This document shows, piece by piece, positions 52,313-63,000 of a stretch of 64,000 nt of DNA. Position 1 is the first letter of the stretch. The number at the start of each line of letters is the position of its first letter. The stretch is from Rhodococcus sp. KBS0724 (lineage in GTDB: Bacteria > Actinomycetota > Actinomycetes > Mycobacteriales > Mycobacteriaceae): positions 3,920,501 to 3,984,500 of the forward strand of contig NZ_VCBX02000001.1 of assembly GCF_005938745.2 (NCBI RefSeq), given 5' to 3'. Position numbers and translations under genes: made by a program. Below the pieces are notes generated by a model. That model had not been told where the DNA came from and made no database searches. It saw nothing but the letters and a program-made list of their open reading frames with translations.

Positions 52313-53428
52313 ATGATCAAATTCGACAAGGTAAGCAAAGCGTATCCAGACGGTACGGTCGCCGTCGACAAGCTCGATCTCGAATGTCCGACAGGAAGGA
52401 TCACTGCTCTTGTCGGCCCCTCCGGCTGTGGTAAGACCACCTCGCTGCGAATGATCAACAGACTGATCGAGCCGACTTCGGGAACTATCTCTCTGGACGG
52501 GGAATCGACGTCGGGTATGGATCCTGCATTACTGCGTCGCCGCATCGGCTACGTGATCCAGCATGCAGGTCTGTTTCCCCATCGGACCATCGTGGACAAC
52601 ATCGCCACTATGCCGCGACTTCTTGGCAAATCGAAGAAGGAATCACGCTCGCGTGCAATGGAGTTGCTGGAGACGGTTGGACTCGCGGTCAATTTCGCAG
52701 ACCGGTATCCTTGGCAGCTGTCCGGTGGGCAACAGCAGCGAGTCGGGGTGGCTCGAGCTTTGGCGGCCGACCCGTCCTTCATGTTGATGGACGAACCCTT
52801 CAGTGCGGTGGATCCGGTGGTTCGTGGTCAGTTGCAGGACGAATTCCTACGTTTGCAGAAGGAGCTAGGAAAGACGATTATCATCGTCACCCACGACATC
52901 GACGAGGCTCTCAAGCTGGGCGACCAGGTGGTTGTTCTCCGGACCGGAGGCATCCTGGCTCAAGCGGCGACCCCACTCGAATTGTTGACGCAACCCGCAG
53001 ACGAATTCGTGGCTGATTTCGTGGGGCGAGACCGTGGCTATCGATCATTGGGATTTGCAACATTGGATGGAAGTTTGCCCACCTCCCCCGAACCCATTGC
53101 GCACCTGGGAGATACGGCGGAGTCTGCGCGCGGTGCAACATCGGATAACTGGCTACTAATCGTCGACTCCGGAGGGAAGCCGCTCGGCTGGGTGGAGCCT
53201 GCTCGGCTCACCGGCATCATCCGGCCTGATGATCTGAATCTCAGTGGCACGGTTGCGAACTCCAGCGGAACGATGCGCGCTCTGCTGGACGCAGCGCTGT
53301 CGGCACCAAGCAAGCGAGGCGTAGTAGTGGACGACCACGGCGAACTCATCGGCGCGGTTACCGCTCATGCGGCAATTGACGCCATCGAGGCGGCAGACTT
53401 GGTCTCTGCAGGGGTCGGTGCCCAATGA
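52313..53428 (+). CDS. ABC transporter ATP-binding protein (OpuCA/HutV type)
   Basis: A 371-residue ATPase starting at ATG 52313 (MIKFDKVSKAYPDG). Walker A GPSGCGKTT, Q-loop YVIQHAGLFPH, signature LSGGQQQR, Walker B FMLMDEPF and H-loop VTHDIDEA. Residues about 250-371 form a CBS-domain tail as in OpuCA. It energises uptake by the two permeases that follow with ATGA overlaps. The quaternary-amine transporter family includes the histidine transporter HutXWV of rhizobia and pseudomonads. Placed between a histidase-family gene and hutGIU, it most likely imports histidine. Confidence 0.9.
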   Translation: MIKFDKVSKAYPDGTVAVDKLDLECPTGRITALVGPSGCGKTTSLRMINRLIEPTSGTISLDGESTSGMDPALLRRRIGYVIQHAGLFPHRTIVDNIATMPRLLGKSKKESRSRAMELLETVGLAVNFADRYPWQLSGGQQQRVGVARALAADPSFMLMDEPFSAVDPVVRGQLQDEFLRLQKELGKTIIIVTHDIDEALKLGDQVVVLRTGGILAQAATPLELLTQPADEFVADFVGRDRGYRSLGFATLDGSLPTSPEPIAHLGDTAESARGATSDNWLLIVDSGGKPLGWVEPARLTGIIRPDDLNLSGTVANSSGTMRALLDAALSAPSKRGVVVDDHGELIGAVTAHAAIDAIEAADLVSAGVGAQ

Positions 53429-54075
53429 ACTTCGAATGGCTCGGACGACAATCCGACCGCATCGTCGATCTTGTGGGGTGGCACATCCTGTTGTCGCTGA
53501 TTCCGTTGGTGATCGGACTGGTCGTGGCACTGCCGATCGGTTGGGTGGCGCATCGCAGTCGACGCCTGCACCCCTATGTAGTGGGGACCGCCGGATTGCT
53601 CTATACGATTCCGTCGTTGGCGCTGTTCGTATTGTTGCCACCGCTACTGGGAACCAAGATATTGGATCCGATGAACATCATCGTGGCGCTCACCGTTTAC
53701 ACGGTGGCACTCTTGGTGCGGGTTGTTGCGGACGCGCTGGACGCGGTTCCGCCGGAAACGGTCTTGGCGGCAACCGCGATGGGTTATCGCCCGTATCAAA
53801 CCTTGCTGAAAGTACAGTTGCCGGTTGGTGTTCCGGTGATCTGTGCCGGACTTCGAGTGGCTGTCGTCTCCAATGTCAGCCTGGTCTCGCTCGGGGCGCT
53901 CTTGGGAATCCCGCAGATAGGCTCACTGTTCACGCAGGGGTTCCAACTCCGGTTCTACACCCCCATCATCGCGGGTATCGCGCTGTGTCTGGTGCTGGCC
54001 CTCATTCTCGACCTCCTCATCATGTTGGCGAATCGGCTGTTGACGCCGTGGACCCCGAAAGTGACGACATCATGA
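53425..54075 (+). CDS. ABC transporter permease (OpuCB type)
   Basis: A 216-residue inner-membrane protein with about six hydrophobic segments. It has the permease EAA-like loop AATAMGYRPYQTLLKVQLPVGVPVICAGLR. Its ATG overlaps the ATPase stop (ATGA), and its own stop overlaps the next permease (ATGA). It forms the translocation path together with the second permease. Confidence 0.9.
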   Translation: MNFEWLGRQSDRIVDLVGWHILLSLIPLVIGLVVALPIGWVAHRSRRLHPYVVGTAGLLYTIPSLALFVLLPPLLGTKILDPMNIIVALTVYTVALLVRVVADALDAVPPETVLAATAMGYRPYQTLLKVQLPVGVPVICAGLRVAVVSNVSLVSLGALLGIPQIGSLFTQGFQLRFYTPIIAGIALCLVLALILDLLIMLANRLLTPWTPKVTTS

Positions 54076-54809
54076 TCGACTTCCTGCTCGATTCCGCTCA
54101 TTGGAGTGGCTCTGACGGTATCCCGACTCTGGTTCTGCAGCACCTCATGTACACCTTCTTGGCGCTCGTCGTCGCCGCAGCCATCGCGATTCCTCTCGGC
54201 CTGTACATCGGCCATACCGGCAGGGGTTCGGTAGTGGTTGCGGGGCTGGCGAATTCACTGCGCGCGTTGCCCACGATCGGCCTGCTGATCCTGTTGGTCC
54301 TGATCATTGCCCCCTCGTTCTCGAATCGACTCGCCTATTTGATTCCCAGCTTGATCGTTCTGGTATTGCTGGCGATCCCACCGATTCTTACGAACACGTA
54401 CGCCGGCGTACGTGCCGTCGATCAAGCGGCTGTCGACGCGGCGCGTGGAATGGGTTTTCGATCCATGCGCATTCTTACCGAGGTGGAAATTCCTTGTGCA
54501 TTGCCATTGATGCTCTCCGGTGTCCGCAGCGCAGTGCTCCAGATCGTTTCCACTGCAACGGTTGCCGCATACATCTCGCTGGGAGGTCTCGGACGGTTGC
54601 TCATCGACGGCAAGGCCCAGAGCGACTACGGGCAAATGGCCGCCGGCGCTGTTCTGGTTTCACTCATTGCACTCGTATTCGATGTGGGAATCGGCGCGTT
54701 GACGACTCGAATCGTCTCGCCTGGACTGACCAGGCGAGACCGCTCGAAGGTCAAGCAGTCGATCATAGCGCCGACGCCCACCGCCGTACCGGCACCTACA
54801 CCCATCTAA
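54072..54809 (+). CDS. ABC transporter permease (OpuCD type)
   Basis: A 245-residue membrane protein from ATG 54072, overlapping the previous gene by 4 bases. Its EAA loop is DAARGMGFRSMRILTEVEIPCALPLMLSGVR. It is paralogous to the first permease. A Pro/Thr-rich C-terminal tail (PTPTAVPAPTPI) extends beyond the last helix. The longer frame to 53367 is out of phase with the first permease and is not coding. Confidence 0.9.
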   Translation: MIDFLLDSAHWSGSDGIPTLVLQHLMYTFLALVVAAAIAIPLGLYIGHTGRGSVVVAGLANSLRALPTIGLLILLVLIIAPSFSNRLAYLIPSLIVLVLLAIPPILTNTYAGVRAVDQAAVDAARGMGFRSMRILTEVEIPCALPLMLSGVRSAVLQIVSTATVAAYISLGGLGRLLIDGKAQSDYGQMAAGAVLVSLIALVFDVGIGALTTRIVSPGLTRRDRSKVKQSIIAPTPTAVPAPTPI

Positions 54810-54820
54810 GGACATTCGAC

Positions 54821-55729
54821 ATGAAGAAGTTGTTGACGGCCGCTCTGGTCGGCGCCACTGTAGTAGCGCTCTCCGCGTGCGGAATCGGCAAGGATCCCCT
54901 GGCTGCGGGCGGTGGTGGTAGCAGTGAGGGCGCGATCGTCATCGGTTCCGCGGACTTTCCCGAGAGTCAATTGATTGCGACCATATACGCAGAAGCATTG
55001 AAGGCCAATGGCATAGATGTGTCCGAGAAGTTCAATATCGGTAGCCGGGAGCTGTACATTCCGGCGCTGCGCGACGGTTCCATTGATCTGATCCCCGAAT
55101 ATTCGGGGGCTCTGTTGCAGTATCTCGACAGCAAGACCACGGCCACTGCGTCGGACGAGGTGGCCACCGAACTAGAAGCCAAGCTTCCCGCCGGCTTGGT
55201 GGCTTTGGAATCTTCACCCGCGGAAGACAAGGACGTCCTCGCCGTCAAACAGGAAACCGCCGACAAGTATTCGCTCGAGACCGTCGAAGACCTCGTGGAG
55301 CATGCCGACAAATTGACTCTCGGTGGGCCACCTGAGTGGAAGACGAGGGAAAACGGTGTGGCCGGTTTGAAGAGTCGATACGGTTTGACGTTTCGGGAGT
55401 TCCTGGCGCTCGATGCGGGTGGGCCGTTAACGCTCAATGCACTGCTGAGCGGTCAGATCCAGGTTGCGGATATCTTCAGCACCGACCCGTCGATGCGGTC
55501 CGAGAATCTGGTGGCGCTCGAGGATACGAAGCACCTGTTTCTTGCTGAGAACATCACGCCCGTTATCAACGAGTTGAAGGCGCGTGAGGATGTCCGTCAG
55601 GTGCTTGCCGGCGTCTCGGCAGCGTTGACCACGGAAGATCTGATCGAGATGAATCAGCGTGTTGCAGACCTGGACGACATGACGGATATCGCTCAGGAAT
55701 GGTTGCAGGAGAACAGTTTGATGCCTTGA
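54821..55729 (+). CDS. Substrate-binding lipoprotein (OpuCC/QAT type)
   Basis: A 302-residue exported protein: signal MKKLLTAALVGATVVALSAC with lipobox LSAC, then a Gly/Ser linker and the family start IVIGSADFPESQLIATIYAEAL, later PEYSGALLQYL. ATG 54821 is 11 bases after the permease stop. It would deliver the ligand, probably histidine by context, to the permeases. OpuC-type proteins for betaine have an aromatic cage; whether those residues are kept cannot be judged without alignment. Confidence 0.88.
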   Translation: MKKLLTAALVGATVVALSACGIGKDPLAAGGGGSSEGAIVIGSADFPESQLIATIYAEALKANGIDVSEKFNIGSRELYIPALRDGSIDLIPEYSGALLQYLDSKTTATASDEVATELEAKLPAGLVALESSPAEDKDVLAVKQETADKYSLETVEDLVEHADKLTLGGPPEWKTRENGVAGLKSRYGLTFREFLALDAGGPLTLNALLSGQIQVADIFSTDPSMRSENLVALEDTKHLFLAENITPVINELKAREDVRQVLAGVSAALTTEDLIEMNQRVADLDDMTDIAQEWLQENSLMP

Positions 55730-55751
55730 CCGGGCTTGGTCCGGATGCACA

Positions 55752-55794
55752 AACGGCCGCCGCGCCAGGAAGTCTTCCTGGTGCGGCGGCCGTT
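55752..55794. terminator. Bidirectional terminator between transporter operon and hutG
   Basis: A 21-bp stem (AACGGCCGCC and onwards, with AGGAAG at the tip) has one G-T/A-C mismatch and almost no loop. It lies between convergent stops at 55729 and 55811 and ends in TT on each strand. Very stable. Confidence 0.85.
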
Positions 55795-55810
55795 GCGATC
55801 GAGGAGATGG

Positions 55811-56785
55811 TCAGAGCGGACGTGCTACGGGGACGTGCTTGGTGACTACCCTGTGGATCAGTCTCGCCGCAGCGCGTGCAGTTCGATTGTCGATATCCAG
55901 GGACGGATTCAGTTCGGCCACGTCGAGAACGGCGAGTTTTCCACTTTTCGTTACCCGGTCGCACACGTACTGAATTGTTTCCATCGGAACGCCGTACGAC
56001 GCCGGGGCGCTGACACCGGGGGCGACTGAGGCCGGAAGAACGTCGAGATCGATGGTGAGATAGACGATGTCAACGCTGCCGAGGAAGCCGTCCAGAAAGT
56101 GCTCCACGTGGTGGCGGTCGCCGACACCGCACTGATCGTCCAGGAGGTACGTCACTCCGAGATCGTGTGCTGTGTCGAACAGAGCCGTGGTGTTGCTCGG
56201 TTGGCTGATGCCGACGACGGCATACCGATGCGAGGTGTCCGCAGCGGCTTCGTCCTCGGCGATCTGACAAAAGGGTGTGCCGGAACTCGGGATCAGATCT
56301 GCGCGGAGGTCGAAATGCGCATCGAGGTTCAAGATGCCGAGAACCGTGTCAGGTGTGCGAAGCGCCGCATCGGCCACCCCGAGGTATGTCCCGTATGCAA
56401 TCTCATGCCCGCCCCCGAGCACTACGGGGAAGTGTCCGTCATCGAGCGCCGTACATACAGCAGTGCCAAGGGTTGTTTGACCCGCTTCGAGATTTTCACC
56501 GGACACCACGACGGTGCCTGCGTCCTGCAGAATCAATGGTTCTGCCAGAGCCATCGACGACAACGCCGACCGCAGTGCCGCCGGGCCGTGGGCGGCACCG
56601 CGACGGCCTTTGTTTCGGCGCACGCCTTCGTCGCTCGAGAAGCCGATCAGCAGACAATCTCCGGGAGGGAGGTTCGCACTGTGGGGTTGCATCGCTTGGT
56701 GCCACCGCAGGTGTTCTGGACTGAGCCCGTCTGACCGGCCAGTCCACGGTTTGGGCGCGATGTCGACGGTGATGGCATGTGCCAC
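55811..56785 (-). CDS. hutG: Formimidoylglutamase
   Basis: A 324-residue ureohydrolase (arginase fold) that cleaves N-formimidoyl-L-glutamate to glutamate and formamide. Mn ligands are visible in VVLGGGHEIAYG, NLDAHFDLR and TIDLDVLPASVAPG. The N-terminal DEGVRRNKGRRGAAHGPAAL is typical of HutG. It is the third gene of hutU-hutI-hutG, 22 bp after hutI, so this organism uses the one-step formamide-producing route rather than HutF. Confidence 0.92.
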   Translation of the reverse strand: MAHAITVDIAPKPWTGRSDGLSPEHLRWHQAMQPHSANLPPGDCLLIGFSSDEGVRRNKGRRGAAHGPAALRSALSSMALAEPLILQDAGTVVVSGENLEAGQTTLGTAVCTALDDGHFPVVLGGGHEIAYGTYLGVADAALRTPDTVLGILNLDAHFDLRADLIPSSGTPFCQIAEDEAAADTSHRYAVVGISQPSNTTALFDTAHDLGVTYLLDDQCGVGDRHHVEHFLDGFLGSVDIVYLTIDLDVLPASVAPGVSAPASYGVPMETIQYVCDRVTKSGKLAVLDVAELNPSLDIDNRTARAAARLIHRVVTKHVPVARPL

Positions 56786-56807
56786 AGGGACCTCCCGATA
56801 ATTGATG

Positions 56808-57998
56808 TCAATAAGTGGTGGTGAGTTGCCCGTTCTTCCACACGTCCCGCACCAGCGGAACTCCCGGCCGGTAGGCCAGATGGAGATAGGACGGGGCGTC
56901 TAGGGATATCGCGTCGGCGCGGGTTCCGATGCTCAGAGTCCCGATGTCGGTGCGTTGCAGGGCCTGAGCGCCGCCGGCGGTGGCCGACCAGACGGCTTCG
57001 GCCGGGGTCATGTGCATGTCGCGCACCGCTACGGCGATGCAGAACGGAAGACTGGTGGTGTAGCAGGTGCCGGGATTGCAGTCGGCGCCTAAGGCAACTG
57101 TGACGCCGGCATCGAGCAGTGCGCGAGCATCAGGGTATTTGTTGCGGGTCGAAAAGTCCGCGCCAGGCAGCAGAGTTGCGACAGTGGAACTCTGAGCCAG
57201 GGCGTCGATGTCGTCTGCGGTGACGTAGGTGACGTGATCGACCGATGCAGCACCCATCTCGACAGCAAGTTGCACTCCGGGGCCTTCGCCGAGTTGGTTT
57301 CCGTGCACACGCGGGATCAGCCCAGCGGCGACGCCGGCACTCAGAACAGCGTGTGCCTGTTCACGATTGAATGCTCCGCGCTCACAGAAGACATCGATCC
57401 ACTTCGCGTGCGGTGCGCAGGTTGGGATCATCTCGTCGCACGCCATCGCGACGTAATCATCAGCGCGGCCGGCGAATTCGGGTGGAGGAACGTGAGCAGC
57501 CAACAGCGTTACCTCGTCGGTGAACTGCCCGGCAATCAGCGTGCTGCGCAGTTCGCTCTCCGTGTTCTGTCCGTATCCGGTCTTGCATTCGACGGTGGTA
57601 CTGCCCGAGCGCAAGGACTCATCTAGTAGGCGTCGGACGTTGGCCCTCAACTCGTCTTCGGTGGAGCGGCGGGTGGCCTCGATGGTGTTGCGAATGCCGC
57701 CAGCCGCATACTTCTCGCCGGCCATGCGGGCGGCGAACTCCTCAGCTCGTTCACCGCCGAACACCAAGTGCGAGTGGCTCTCCACAAAGCCGGGAATGAC
57801 TGCCCGGCCGCCGATATCCTGACCGATATCGGCAGCCGGGGCGTCAGTGGAATTGCCGACCCATACAACGACGCCTGCGTCGAAAACGACTGCGGCATCG
57901 CGGAGTACGCCCAATTTTCCCTCACCGAGAGACGGGTCGTTGGTGACGAGCGTTCCGATGTTGGTCAGAACTGTGGTTCGAAAACCGTTCGTGGTCAC
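56808..57998 (-). CDS. hutI: Imidazolonepropionase
   Basis: A 396-residue amidohydrolase converting imidazolone-5-propionate to formimidoylglutamate. The metal motif HSH is in PGFVESHSHLVFGGER, followed by ECKTGYGQ, VHGNQLGEGPGVQLA, SVDHVTYV and ALGADCNPGTCY (catalytic Asp). GTG 57998 starts the gene, 37 bp after hutU. Length and motifs are complete. Confidence 0.93.
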   Translation of the reverse strand: MTTNGFRTTVLTNIGTLVTNDPSLGEGKLGVLRDAAVVFDAGVVVWVGNSTDAPAADIGQDIGGRAVIPGFVESHSHLVFGGERAEEFAARMAGEKYAAGGIRNTIEATRRSTEDELRANVRRLLDESLRSGSTTVECKTGYGQNTESELRSTLIAGQFTDEVTLLAAHVPPPEFAGRADDYVAMACDEMIPTCAPHAKWIDVFCERGAFNREQAHAVLSAGVAAGLIPRVHGNQLGEGPGVQLAVEMGAASVDHVTYVTADDIDALAQSSTVATLLPGADFSTRNKYPDARALLDAGVTVALGADCNPGTCYTTSLPFCIAVAVRDMHMTPAEAVWSATAGGAQALQRTDIGTLSIGTRADAISLDAPSYLHLAYRPGVPLVRDVWKNGQLTTTY

Positions 57999-58035
57999 TT
58001 TATTCCTTGTCTCGGGAGTGGGCGTCGGAGATGGT

Positions 58036-59709
58036 TCAGTTTTCGTTCATCGGGATACGTACGCCCCGTGTGGCAGCTGTGTCGAGAGCGTGGTCGTAGC
58101 CCGCGTCCGCATGGCGGATGACGCCCATTCCCGGATCGTTGGTGAGAACGGCTTCGAGCTTGCGCGCCGCCAGATCGGTACCGTCTGCGATGCACACCTG
58201 ACCTGCGTGCATCGACCGCCCCATGCCCACGCCGCCACCCTGGTGCAGTGATACCCAGGATGCGCCGGAAGCTGTGTTGACCAGCGCGTTGAGGAGTGGC
58301 CAGTCCGCGATTGCGTCGGACCCGTCGATCATGGACTCCGTCTCGCGATAAGGGGAGGCAACGGAACCCGAGTCCAGGTGGTCTCGGCCGATGGCGATCG
58401 GTGCCGATAGTTCTCCGGACGCGACCATCTCGTTGAACTTGAGTCCGGCAAGATGCCGTTCGCCGTATCCGAGCCAGCAGATGCGGGCCGGGAGGCCTTC
58501 GTAGGCAACCTTTTCACCTGCCATGGTGATCCAGCGACGCAGGTGCTCGTTGTCCGGGAAGAGTTCGAGAATGGCCTTGTCGGTTGCCTCGATATCCTTC
58601 GGGTCGCCCGACAGGGCCGCCCAGCGGAAGGGGCCGAGGCCTTCCTCGAAGAGCGGACGGATGTACGCCGGAACAAATCCGGGAAAGTCGAAGGCACGGT
58701 CGTACCCGGCTTTGCGGGCTTCGTCGCGGATGGAGTTTCCGTAGTCGAAGACCTCGGCGCCGGCGTCCATGAAACCGACCATGGCTCGGACGTGTGCGGC
58801 CATCGCGTCACGCGAGTCCTCGGTGAACTTCTGCGGATCCTTCTTCGACATGGTCTTCATGTCGCCGAAGTCGATGCCGATCGGCAGGTAGGCGAGGGGA
58901 TCGTGCGCCGAGGTCTGGTCGGTCACGATGTCGATGGGGGCCTTCATCTCCAGCAGCGCCGGGAAGATCTCTGCCGCATTGCCTTCGAGGCCGATGGAGA
59001 GCGGCTTCTTCGCATCGCGTGCCGCGGTCGCCAGTTCGAGCGCGTGCTCGATACTCTCGGCCTTGGTGTCGAGATACCGGTGAGCGATGCGACGGTCGAT
59101 GCGCGTGACGTCACAGTCGACGCAGATCGCTACACCGTCGTTCATCGTGACGGCGAGCGGCTGAGCACCACCCATACCGCCGAGTCCGGCTGTGAGCGTG
59201 ATGGTTCCGGCGAGCGAACCGTTGTAGCGTTTCTTGGCGATGGCGCCGAAGGTCTCGTAGGTACCCTGCAAGATTCCCTGAGTTCCGATGTAGATCCACG
59301 AGCCTGCCGTCATCTGGCCGTACATAGTCAAGCCGAGGTCTTCAAGCCGTCGGAACTCCTCCCAGTTCGCCCAGTCGCCCACCAGATTCGAGTTGGCGAT
59401 CAGTACACGGGGCGCCCACTCGTTGGTGCGAAAGACACCGACCGGCTTACCCGACTGGACCAGCATGGTCTCGTCGTTCTTCAGCGTCTTCAGCGTGGCG
59501 ACCATGGCATCGAAGGCTGCCCAACTACGTGCTGCGCGACCGGTTCCGCCGTACACGACAAGGCTGTCGGGATGCTCGGCAACATCGGGGTCGAGGTTGT
59601 TCATGAGCATCCGGAGGGCGCCCTCCTGCTGCCATCCGAGTGTGGTGAGTTCAGGGCCGCGGGGAGCGCGCACGAGGCGGGCCTCGTGGCCGGGGGTACT
59701 GATTTCCAT
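58036..59709 (-). CDS. hutU: Urocanate hydratase
   Basis: A 557-residue NAD-dependent urocanase. ATG 59709 follows AAGGAGATCAAC; the frame upstream is leader. NAD-binding and active-site segments: [58 protein letters not shown] and [17 protein letters not shown]. First gene of hutUIG; the shared 20-bp operator lies 153 bases upstream, in the gap with the divergent glutamate dehydrogenase gene. Confidence 0.95.
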   Translation of the reverse strand: MEISTPGHEARLVRAPRGPELTTLGWQQEGALRMLMNNLDPDVAEHPDSLVVYGGTGRAARSWAAFDAMVATLKTLKNDETMLVQSGKPVGVFRTNEWAPRVLIANSNLVGDWANWEEFRRLEDLGLTMYGQMTAGSWIYIGTQGILQGTYETFGAIAKKRYNGSLAGTITLTAGLGGMGGAQPLAVTMNDGVAICVDCDVTRIDRRIAHRYLDTKAESIEHALELATAARDAKKPLSIGLEGNAAEIFPALLEMKAPIDIVTDQTSAHDPLAYLPIGIDFGDMKTMSKKDPQKFTEDSRDAMAAHVRAMVGFMDAGAEVFDYGNSIRDEARKAGYDRAFDFPGFVPAYIRPLFEEGLGPFRWAALSGDPKDIEATDKAILELFPDNEHLRRWITMAGEKVAYEGLPARICWLGYGERHLAGLKFNEMVASGELSAPIAIGRDHLDSGSVASPYRETESMIDGSDAIADWPLLNALVNTASGASWVSLHQGGGVGMGRSMHAGQVCIADGTDLAARKLEAVLTNDPGMGVIRHADAGYDHALDTAATRGVRIPMNEN

Positions 59710-59861
59710 GTTGATCTCCTTGCTGTGCCGAAGTGTGGTGCGGTCGGTGCGTCGGTCCAAGTGCTCGTTTCGACGCAGGGAGTCAGTTCGACACGAGTCG
59801 CTCCAACGGAGGTGCTGATGCGGACCGTTTGTGTGCTGAGTCACTGCCACCGAAATTTAAA

Positions 59862-59881
59862 TGTATAGGCCTGTATATACA
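59862..59881. promoter_or_regulatory. Shared hut/gdh operator, copy 2 (hutUIG)
   Basis: TGTATAGGCC followed by the palindrome TGTATATACA. Relative to hutU it has the same orientation as copy 1 relative to the lyase gene. It differs from copy 1 at one position of the left half. Confidence 0.75.
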
Positions 59882-59953
59882 ATGTCAATGAACATGCTTG
59901 AATGCGTCCCGTGTGACGGTTGTGCCTAGGCTCACATTCTGAAATGATCATCT

Positions 59954-59973
59954 TGTCTAGTCCTGTATAGACA
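59954..59973. promoter_or_regulatory. Shared hut/gdh operator, copy 3 (glutamate dehydrogenase)
   Basis: TGTCTAGTCC followed by TGTATAGACA, 60 bases before the dehydrogenase ATG. It shares 17 of 20 positions with the other copies and lies 72 bp from copy 2 in the same intergenic region. Confidence 0.7.
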
Positions 59974-60033
59974 ACACCACATCAAGATTCCAACAAGTCG
60001 AGAGCAGCGTGGCTCCCGACGGAAGGTGCTGAC

Positions 60034-63000
60034 ATGAAGCCGGTTTCAGCCGACGCGAAGCCCATGGCCGCTCGAGTGCGCACGTTGTGCGGCCCGTATT
60101 TCGAGGGGTTGTCGGCGAAACAATACGCTGCGCTGAGCGATCAGCGGAAGCAAGCAGTGGTCGCCTCGCACGCCGAAGTCGCGAGAAGTCGCGGATCAGC
60201 CTCGTCCGTGGTTCGCGACTTCCCGGCTGGTGTATTGGGTACCGGCCCGGCACTTCAGGTCGTCAGTGCGGATATGCCGCACCTCGTCGACGCCGTCCTC
60301 GAAACGCTCTCTCGTTCGCGAGTAGAAGCGGAATTGACCCTGCACCCCGTCCTTGGCGTTGTATACGACGCTGACGGCGTTCCGGCTCTTGCCTCTGAGA
60401 ACGTAGACAGGGAGGCCGTACGGGTCGAGTCCTGGATCCACCTCGGGCTCCACGAGAGTTGCACGGATGATCAAGCGACCCGAGTGGTATCGGACATCCG
60501 CGCCGTGCTTGACCGAATCGCTCGAGTTCATGAAGATAGTGAAGCTCTGGGCCGCGCAGCGGACCAGGCCAGGGAGCAGTTGCTGTCGGCGGGCTGCGGT
60601 GAAGAATCGGAATTCTTAAGGTGGTGCATCGCCGGCAACTTCGCCTTCGCCGGTTGTGTTCAGCAGACGGCGACCGAGTCGATGTCGCTCGGTGTGCTTC
60701 CCTCTCAGAGTTTCACGACGATCCCACGAAGCGACGATTCGCCGATGACGGTCGGCATCGTTCACCTCGGTCGGCAGTACGGGAGATCCGAGTACGTCAC
60801 CGCAATCGACATCCGTCTCCAGGAGAGCCGTCACCGATTCGTCGGATCCTTCACGGCTACCGGTGAGGGTGTCGACGTGCGTGACGTGCCGTTGGTTCGA
60901 GACCGAGTCGGACAGGTGCTGAGTTCGGTTGGGTATGACGGCGACTCATATACCGGGCAGGCAATGTTGGCAGTGGTGCAATCCATTCCGCTGGCCGAGA
61001 TACTGATCACCAGCCCTTCCGACCTCGCAGACGTGCTGGACGAGTTGACGTCAGTCGAGGGGCGACGTTCGATGCACGCCTTCATACGTTCGGTGGGTGA
61101 CGGTCGTGAGATCGCAGTGCTGCTGTTCGTGCCACGAGAGAAGTTCAGCACCACGATCAGGATCACAGCGGAATCCGTGCTCGCGAGCGCTTTGAGAGCC
61201 GAGAACATCGAATTTTCCAGCCGCGTATCGGAATCCCCTTTGGCGGTAGTGCATTTCACGGCAACTGTGGATCACGACGCGGAGTTCGTTTCGGTGCGTC
61301 GCGCGCGTGAGCTCCGTGATCGAATAGTCGAAGCCTGCTTGACGTGGGACGACCGTTTTCTTGTCGGCGTCACGCAGTTCGAAGAGCGGAACCGCCGCAG
61401 ATGTTTTGCCGACCGACTCCCACCGGCCTACAAGCAGGATTTCGACGCCGCGCGAGCACTTACGGACATGTCGGTCATCGAGGATCTTGAAGCCGGCTCC
61501 GTAGATCTGAGGTTGTCGGCTGTCACAAATGAGCGTGGTAGTCATCGGCTTTCGTTGTTCGTCGCGGGGGCGCCTCTCTCGCTGGGCGAGGTATTGCCCG
61601 CGCTGCAGAGCTTTGGTATCGAGGTGCTCGACGAGCGCCCGTACCTTCTCTCTGGGGACGCTGACGACGCGTACTGGATCTACGATTTCACTCTGAAATT
61701 TGCCAATGCCCCGACCGACGGATTCGACGAATTCGCACAGCGGCTCGCCGCCGCCTTTGTCGCCGTCCAGACAGGACGCGCCGAGGCGGATCCGTTCAAC
61801 GAGTTGATTGCTCTGTCCGGTCTGAACTGGCGTCAGGTTGTTGTCCTGAGGGCGTACTCGGAGTTTCTCCAGCAAGCACGATTCCCCTACAGCGCATCCC
61901 GCATCGCGGAAGTGCTGTGCGCGCATTCCGGCATTGCCGCGCAATTGATCGAGTTCTTCGTACAGCGGTTCGACCCCTTAGCGGAGAACGGCGACGGTGG
62001 CGTGGCAAGTGCCGTCGCTGCAGAAACGGCTGTGGCGCACGTGAGTGGACTCGACGCGGACCGAATACTGCGGGGTCTTCTCGGTCTGATCCGACATACA
62101 TTGCGAACCAACTACTTTGTCCGTGACGAGCTCGAGTTCGACCACTTGTCTCTCAAGTTCGACTCGGAGAGGATTAGTGAATTACCCGCTCCGCGACCCA
62201 AGTTCGAGATTCTTGTCTATTCGCCGTCGGTGGCGGGTGTACACCTACGTTTCGGTTCGGTGGCCAGGGGTGGACTTCGATGGTCCGATCGCAAAGAGGA
62301 TTATCGAACCGAAGTACTCGGGCTGGTCAAGGCGCAAGCTGTCAAGAATGCTGTGATCGTGCCGGTCGGAGCCAAGGGCGGGTTCGTGGTGAAGCGTCCT
62401 CCGCTCCCCACGGGCGTGGCTGCCATCGATCGAGAAGCGTTACTGGCGTCGGGGATCAGCAACTATCGAACGTTCATCGGTGGACTCTTGGATGTGACCG
62501 ACAACGTCGATTCGCAGTCGGGAACGGTATTACCTGCGCCGAAGGTGGTTCGGCATGACGCCGACGACACGTATCTTGTCGTAGCTGCGGACAAAGGGAC
62601 GGCAAAGTTCTCCGATATCGCGAACGATGTTGCAGCGCAATACGACTTCTGGCTCGGTGATGCCTTCGCGTCTGGTGGATCGGTGGGATACGACCACAAG
62701 GCAATGGGAATCACCGCGCGGGGAGCATGGGAAAGCGTGCGACGTCACTTTCGGGAACTTGGCGTCGATACCCAGACCGAGGATTTCACCGTGGTCGGTA
62801 TCGGCGACATGAGTGGCGACGTGTTCGGCAACGGAATGCTGTGCAGCAGGAAGATTCGACTGATTGCCGCGTTCGATCACCGTCACATCTTTGTCGATCC
62901 TGATCCGTCCGCGGGTGATTCCTTCGAGGAACGATCGCGTCTGTTCGCTTTACCTCGGTCCTCCTGGGCGGACTACGACTCGACGATGATCAGCTCCGGC

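Noticed and set aside
53367..54071. Extension of the second permease frame upstream of ATG 54072
   Set aside because: It overlaps the first permease out of phase and is not membrane-like; the ATGA junction fixes the start.
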